Source: Pseudorhodoferax sp. Leaf265 (GTDB taxonomy: Bacteria; Pseudomonadota; Gammaproteobacteria; Burkholderiales; Burkholderiaceae_C). Taken from it: a DNA stretch of 64,000 bases. Made by a program: the position numbers and the translations under genes. The DNA lies in assembly GCF_001422365.1 (NCBI RefSeq), contig NZ_LMMT01000003.1, positions 761-64,760 on the forward strand, read 5' to 3'. Each line of letters starts with the position of its first letter. The stretch's first letter is position 1. Under the pieces are notes generated by a model. It had not been told where the DNA came from. It saw nothing but the letters and a program-made list of their open reading frames with translations, and made no database searches. Below, piece by piece: positions 60,614-64,000 of the stretch.

Positions 60614-61686
60614 TCGACAGCATCTACGGTTTCGGCCAAGGCCTGGTCGCAGCCAGCTGGTGGACCGGCGGCATCTGGCCCGTGGTCTGGGGCATGATCA
60701 AGATCCTCTGCGTGCTGCTGCCCCTGCTGGGCGCGGTCGCCTATGCCACGCTGTGGGAGCGCAAGTTCCTGGGCTGGATCCAGGTCCGCCACGGTCCCAA
60801 CCGCGTGGGCCCGCTGGGCCTGCTGCAGCCGATCGCCGACGCGCTCAAGCTGCTGACCAAGGAACTGATCAACCCGTCCGCCGCGAGCTCGGGCCTGTTC
60901 CGTCTCGGCCCCATCATGGCCATCATGCCGGCGCTGGCGGCCTGGGTGGCCGTGCCCTTCGGCCCCGAGGCCGTGATCGCCAACGTCAACGCCGGTCTGC
61001 TGCTGATCATGGCCATCACCTCGATCGAGGTCTATGGCGTGATCATCGCGGGCTGGGCCTCGAACTCGAAGTACGCCTTCCTGGGCGCGCTGCGCGCCTC
61101 GGCCCAGATGGTGAGCTATGAAATCGCGATGGGCTTTTGCCTCGTGATCGTGATCATGGTGTCGGGCAGCCTGCACCTGGGCGAGATCGTTGCCGCGCAG
61201 GCCAAGGGCATGGGCGCCAACATGGGCCTGGGCTTTTTGTCCTGGAACTGGCTGCCGCTGCTGCCGGTGTTCGTGGTCTACCTGATCTCTGGCGTGGCCG
61301 AAACCAACCGCCACCCCTTCGACGTGGTCGAAGGCGAGGCCGAGATCGTGGCCGGCCACATGGTCGAGTACTCGGGCATGGGCTTCGCCATCTTCTTCCT
61401 GGCCGAGTACGCCAGCATGTGGCTGGTCTCCATCCTCGCGGTGCTGATGTTCCTGGGCGGCTGGCTGTCGCCCATCGGCTTCCTGGACTTCATTCCGGGC
61501 TGGATCTGGCTGGGCCTGAAGACCTTCTTCGTGCTCTCGCTGTTCATCTGGATCCGCGGCACCTTCCCGCGCTTCCGCTACGACCAGATCATGCGTCTGG
61601 GCTGGAAGATCTTCATTCCCGTCACGCTGGTGTGGCTGCTGCTGGTCGGTGGCTGGATGCAGACGTCCTGGAACATCTGGAAATAA
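60610..61686 (+). CDS. nuoH: NADH-quinone oxidoreductase subunit H
   Basis: 358 residues, eight predicted membrane helices. It lies at the junction of both arms and forms part of the quinone chamber. Conserved loops are [55 protein letters not shown], and [19 protein letters not shown]. The C-terminal [18 protein letters not shown] is standard. nuoI follows after 15 bases. Confidence 0.97.
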   Translation: MIDSIYGFGQGLVAASWWTGGIWPVVWGMIKILCVLLPLLGAVAYATLWERKFLGWIQVRHGPNRVGPLGLLQPIADALKLLTKELINPSAASSGLFRLGPIMAIMPALAAWVAVPFGPEAVIANVNAGLLLIMAITSIEVYGVIIAGWASNSKYAFLGALRASAQMVSYEIAMGFCLVIVIMVSGSLHLGEIVAAQAKGMGANMGLGFLSWNWLPLLPVFVVYLISGVAETNRHPFDVVEGEAEIVAGHMVEYSGMGFAIFFLAEYASMWLVSILAVLMFLGGWLSPIGFLDFIPGWIWLGLKTFFVLSLFIWIRGTFPRFRYDQIMRLGWKIFIPVTLVWLLLVGGWMQTSWNIWK

Positions 61687-61701
61687 GGCGGAGACCCCAC
61701 G

Positions 61702-62214
61702 ATGACCACCGCTACCGCTTCCTCTGGCTTCTCGGTCAAGGATTTCCTCAAGAGCTTCATGCTCGCCGAGCTCTTCAAGGGCATGGTGCTGACCGGCCGC
61801 TACGCGTTCAAGCGCAAGGTGACCGTGCAGTTCCCCGAGGAGAAGACCCCGCTGTCGCCGCGCTTCCGCGGCCTGCACGCACTGCGCCGCTACGAGAACG
61901 GCGAAGAGCGCTGCATCGCCTGCAAGCTGTGCGAGGCCGTGTGCCCCGCCATGGCGATCACGATCGAGTCCGACGTGCGCGACGACGGTTCGCGCCGCAC
62001 CACGCGCTACGACATCGACCTGACCAAGTGCATCTTCTGCGGCTTCTGCGAAGAGAGCTGCCCGGTCGATTCCATCGTCGAGACCCACATCCTCGAATAC
62101 CACGGCGAAAAGCGCGGCGACCTGTACTTCACCAAGGACATGCTGCTGGCCGTGGGCGACCGCTACGAAAAAGAAATCTCGGCCGCCAAGGCAGCCGACG
62201 CCCCGTACCGTTAA
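61702..62214 (+). CDS. nuoI: NADH-quinone oxidoreductase subunit I
   Basis: 170 residues, the TYKY subunit with two 4Fe-4S clusters (N6a, N6b). Both Cys motifs are complete: [16 protein letters not shown] and [16 protein letters not shown]. The N-terminal amphipathic helix and [16 protein letters not shown] precede them. It passes electrons from NuoG to NuoB. Confidence 0.97.
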   Translation: MTTATASSGFSVKDFLKSFMLAELFKGMVLTGRYAFKRKVTVQFPEEKTPLSPRFRGLHALRRYENGEERCIACKLCEAVCPAMAITIESDVRDDGSRRTTRYDIDLTKCIFCGFCEESCPVDSIVETHILEYHGEKRGDLYFTKDMLLAVGDRYEKEISAAKAADAPYR

Positions 62215-62238
62215 CGGCCAGGCGCCCCGAAGAAAAAA

Positions 62239-62898
62239 ATGGACGTCAAGACAGGCTTCTTCTATCTGTTTTCGCTCGTGCTGCTGTTCGCGGCATTCCG
62301 GGTGATCACAGCGCGCAATCCGGTACACGCCGTGCTGTACCTGATCCTCGCGTTCTCGCAGGCTTCTGCGATCTGGCTGCTGCTGCAGGCCGAGTTCCTG
62401 GCCATCGTGCTGGTGCTGGTCTACCTGGGAGCGGTGCTCGTGCTGTTCCTGTTCGTCGTGATGATGCTGGACGTGGACGTCGCCTCACTCGGTAGAACGC
62501 TGCGCAGGCACTTCTGGTTCGCCATGCTGTTCGGCCTGGTCATCGCGCTCGAAATGGCGTGGATCCTGATGGGCGGCTTCCGCGCCACCGACGAATCGCG
62601 CAACCTGGCCGGTGCCGCCGCCCAGGCCGCCACGCAGATGTCCAACACCAAGGCGCTCGGCATCCTGCTGTACACCGAGTACCTGTACCCGGTCCAGGTG
62701 GCGGCCTGCATTTTGCTGGTGGCCATGATCGCCGCCATCGCGCTGACGCTGCGCGGCCGCAAGGACACCCGCAACGTCCGTCCTGAAGACCAGGTCCGCG
62801 TGCGTGCCGCCGAGCGTGTTGCGCTGGTCAAGGTCGACGCCACGCGCCCCGCGCCCCCACCGCCCGCACCGGCTGCAGCCGAGGAGAAGAAGGCATGA
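62239..62898 (+). CDS. nuoJ: NADH-quinone oxidoreductase subunit J
   Basis: 219 residues, five membrane helices followed by a polar Ala/Pro-rich tail (about 190-219). The conserved part is [40 protein letters not shown] and [20 protein letters not shown]. It belongs to the proton-translocating membrane arm. The four-base overlap with nuoK (ATGA) indicates coupling. Confidence 0.96.
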   Translation: MDVKTGFFYLFSLVLLFAAFRVITARNPVHAVLYLILAFSQASAIWLLLQAEFLAIVLVLVYLGAVLVLFLFVVMMLDVDVASLGRTLRRHFWFAMLFGLVIALEMAWILMGGFRATDESRNLAGAAAQAATQMSNTKALGILLYTEYLYPVQVAACILLVAMIAAIALTLRGRKDTRNVRPEDQVRVRAAERVALVKVDATRPAPPPPAPAAAEEKKA

Positions 62899-63203
62899 CG
62901 CTCAGTCTTGGACACTTCCTGTCGCTGGGCGCGATGCTGTTCGCGCTGTCGGTGATCGGCATCTTCCTGAACCGCAAGAACCTGATCGTGCTGCTGATGG
63001 CCATCGAGCTGATGCTGCTGGCGGTCAACATGAACTTCGTGGCGTTCTCGTACTACCTGAACGACATGCATGGGCAGATCTTCGTGTTCTTCATCCTGAC
63101 CGTGGCGGCCGCCGAGTCCGCCATCGGCTTGGCGATCCTGGTGCTGTTGTTCCGCAACCGCTCCAGCATCAACGTGGACGAACTCAACACGCTCAAGGGC
63201 TGA
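62895..63203 (+). CDS. nuoK: NADH-quinone oxidoreductase subunit K
   Basis: 102 residues with three membrane helices. The conserved Glu residues of the proton path lie in [19 protein letters not shown] and [19 protein letters not shown]. It is a small antiporter-like subunit between NuoJ and the large NuoL/M/N subunits. nuoL starts 10 bases later. Confidence 0.97.
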   Translation: MTLSLGHFLSLGAMLFALSVIGIFLNRKNLIVLLMAIELMLLAVNMNFVAFSYYLNDMHGQIFVFFILTVAAAESAIGLAILVLLFRNRSSINVDELNTLKG

Positions 63204-63213
63204 GAACAACAAC

Positions 63214-64000
63214 ATGAGCCAAACACTCTCGGCCTCCACGCTATTGGCCGTCCCCTTGGCGCCGCTGGTCGGCTCCGCGCTGGCCGGCATCTTCGGCACC
63301 GCCTTCGGTGGTAACAAGATCGGCCGCCGCCTGTCGCACTCGTTGACCATCCTCGGCGTCTTCGTCGCCTTCGTGATCGCGGCGATGACGCTCAAGAGCG
63401 TCGCGCTGGACGGTGCCCGCTTCAACGAGACCCTCTACACCTGGATGGTGGTCGGCCAGCTCAAGATGGAAGTCGGCTTCCTGGTCGACGGCCTCACGGC
63501 CATGATGATGGTCGTCGTGACCTTCGTCTCGCTGATGGTGCACATCTACACCATCGGCTACATGGAAGAGGACGCCGGCTACAACCGCTTCTTCGCCTAC
63601 ATCTCGCTGTTCACCTTCTCCATGCTGATGCTCGTGATGAGCAACAACATGCTGCAGCTGTTCTTCGGCTGGGAAGCCGTGGGCCTGGTGTCCTACCTGC
63701 TGATCGGTTTCTGGTTCAACAAGCCGACGGCCATCTTCGCCAACATGAAGGCCTTCCTGGTCAACCGGGTCGGCGACTTCGGCTTCATCCTGGGCATCGG
63801 CCTGATCGCCGCCTACGCCGGTACGCTGAACTACACCGAGATCTTTGGCCAGGCCGACGCCATCGGCAAGCTGGGCTTCCCCGGCACCGACTGGATGCTG
63901 GTCACCGTCATCTGCATCTGCCTGTTCATCGGCGCCATGGGCAAGAGCGCGCAGTTCCCGCTGCACGTCTGGCTGCCCGACTCGATGGAAGGTCCCACGC
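63214..64000 (+). CDS. nuoL: NADH-quinone oxidoreductase subunit L, 3' end beyond window
   Basis: The first 262 codons are present of about 670. The proton-pumping antiporter-like domain is recognisable: VSLMVHIYTIGYMEEDAGYN, RFFAYISLFTFSMLMLVMSN, FFGWEAVGLVSYLLIGFWF (with the conserved Glu in GWEAVG), NRVGDFGFILGIG, and AMGKSAQFPLHVWLPDSMEG. The gene runs off the right edge in frame, so it is cut by the window and not broken. nuoM and nuoN are expected next. Confidence 0.97.
   Translation, partial: MSQTLSASTLLAVPLAPLVGSALAGIFGTAFGGNKIGRRLSHSLTILGVFVAFVIAAMTLKSVALDGARFNETLYTWMVVGQLKMEVGFLVDGLTAMMMVVVTFVSLMVHIYTIGYMEEDAGYNRFFAYISLFTFSMLMLVMSNNMLQLFFGWEAVGLVSYLLIGFWFNKPTAIFANMKAFLVNRVGDFGFILGIGLIAAYAGTLNYTEIFGQADAIGKLGFPGTDWMLVTVICICLFIGAMGKSAQFPLHVWLPDSMEGPT

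Overview
The window is a 64 kb, very GC-rich piece of a betaproteobacterial chromosome, most likely Burkholderiales and Comamonadaceae-like. Three things point there: five periplasmic solute receptors of the Bug (tripartite tricarboxylate receptor) type scattered without TctA/TctB partners, the purine-nucleoside-type BMP/ABC transporter, and the block rpsO-pnp-quinone oxidoreductase-tpiA-secG-tRNA-Leu-nuoA to nuoL. The placement rests on gene content and remembered gene order; no search was run. The first 14 bases are the end of an Illumina adapter, so the left edge is a contig end.

Positions 1-10530 hold accessory genes: a truncated Bug receptor, two secreted lipoproteins (a duplicated alpha/beta-hydrolase and an M28-like peptidase), a LysR regulator, a Bug receptor split by an in-frame amber codon, an intact Bug paralogue, a 167 bp near-palindrome, and a large hybrid sensor kinase with a good minus-strand promoter.

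Positions 10953-23374 are the highlight: seven tightly coupled plus-strand genes that read as a beta-1,2-glucan (sophorooligosaccharide) utilisation operon. They are a GH1 beta-glucosidase, a Tat-exported GH144/PF10091-type glucanase, a sugar-binding lipoprotein, two ABC permeases, a 1052-residue secreted protein with discoidin-like and six-hairpin-like regions and no assigned family, and a 1127-residue GH94-type 1,2-beta-oligoglucan phosphorylase. The inferred flow is outside cutting by the exported enzymes, ABC uptake, phosphorolysis to glucose 1-phosphate, then hydrolysis of the remaining disaccharide by GH1. The locus has no ATPase gene and no obvious regulator apart from the divergent kinase.

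Positions 23375-28748 hold a Bug receptor with benzoylformate decarboxylase and a divergent LysR gene, then a PhoD-type phosphatase whose signal peptide is out of frame with the enzyme by one base. Positions 28925-36245 hold a purine/nucleoside ABC importer (ATPase, two permeases, BMP lipoprotein), a SulP transporter and an adenine/adenosine deaminase. A SNF2 helicase, a cupin-type regulator with an acetyltransferase, an esterase-SnoaL fusion, another Bug receptor and a frameshifted LysR gene follow to 44335.

From 44417 come a second BMP-type binding protein, dcd, a response-regulator adenylate/guanylate cyclase and a zinc metallopeptidase. The housekeeping block then runs from rpsO to the right edge, where respiratory complex I is read in order nuoA to nuoL and nuoL is cut by the window end. 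Three separate genes carry single-site disruptions (5844, 27143, 44150). These may be real pseudogenes or errors in a draft assembly.
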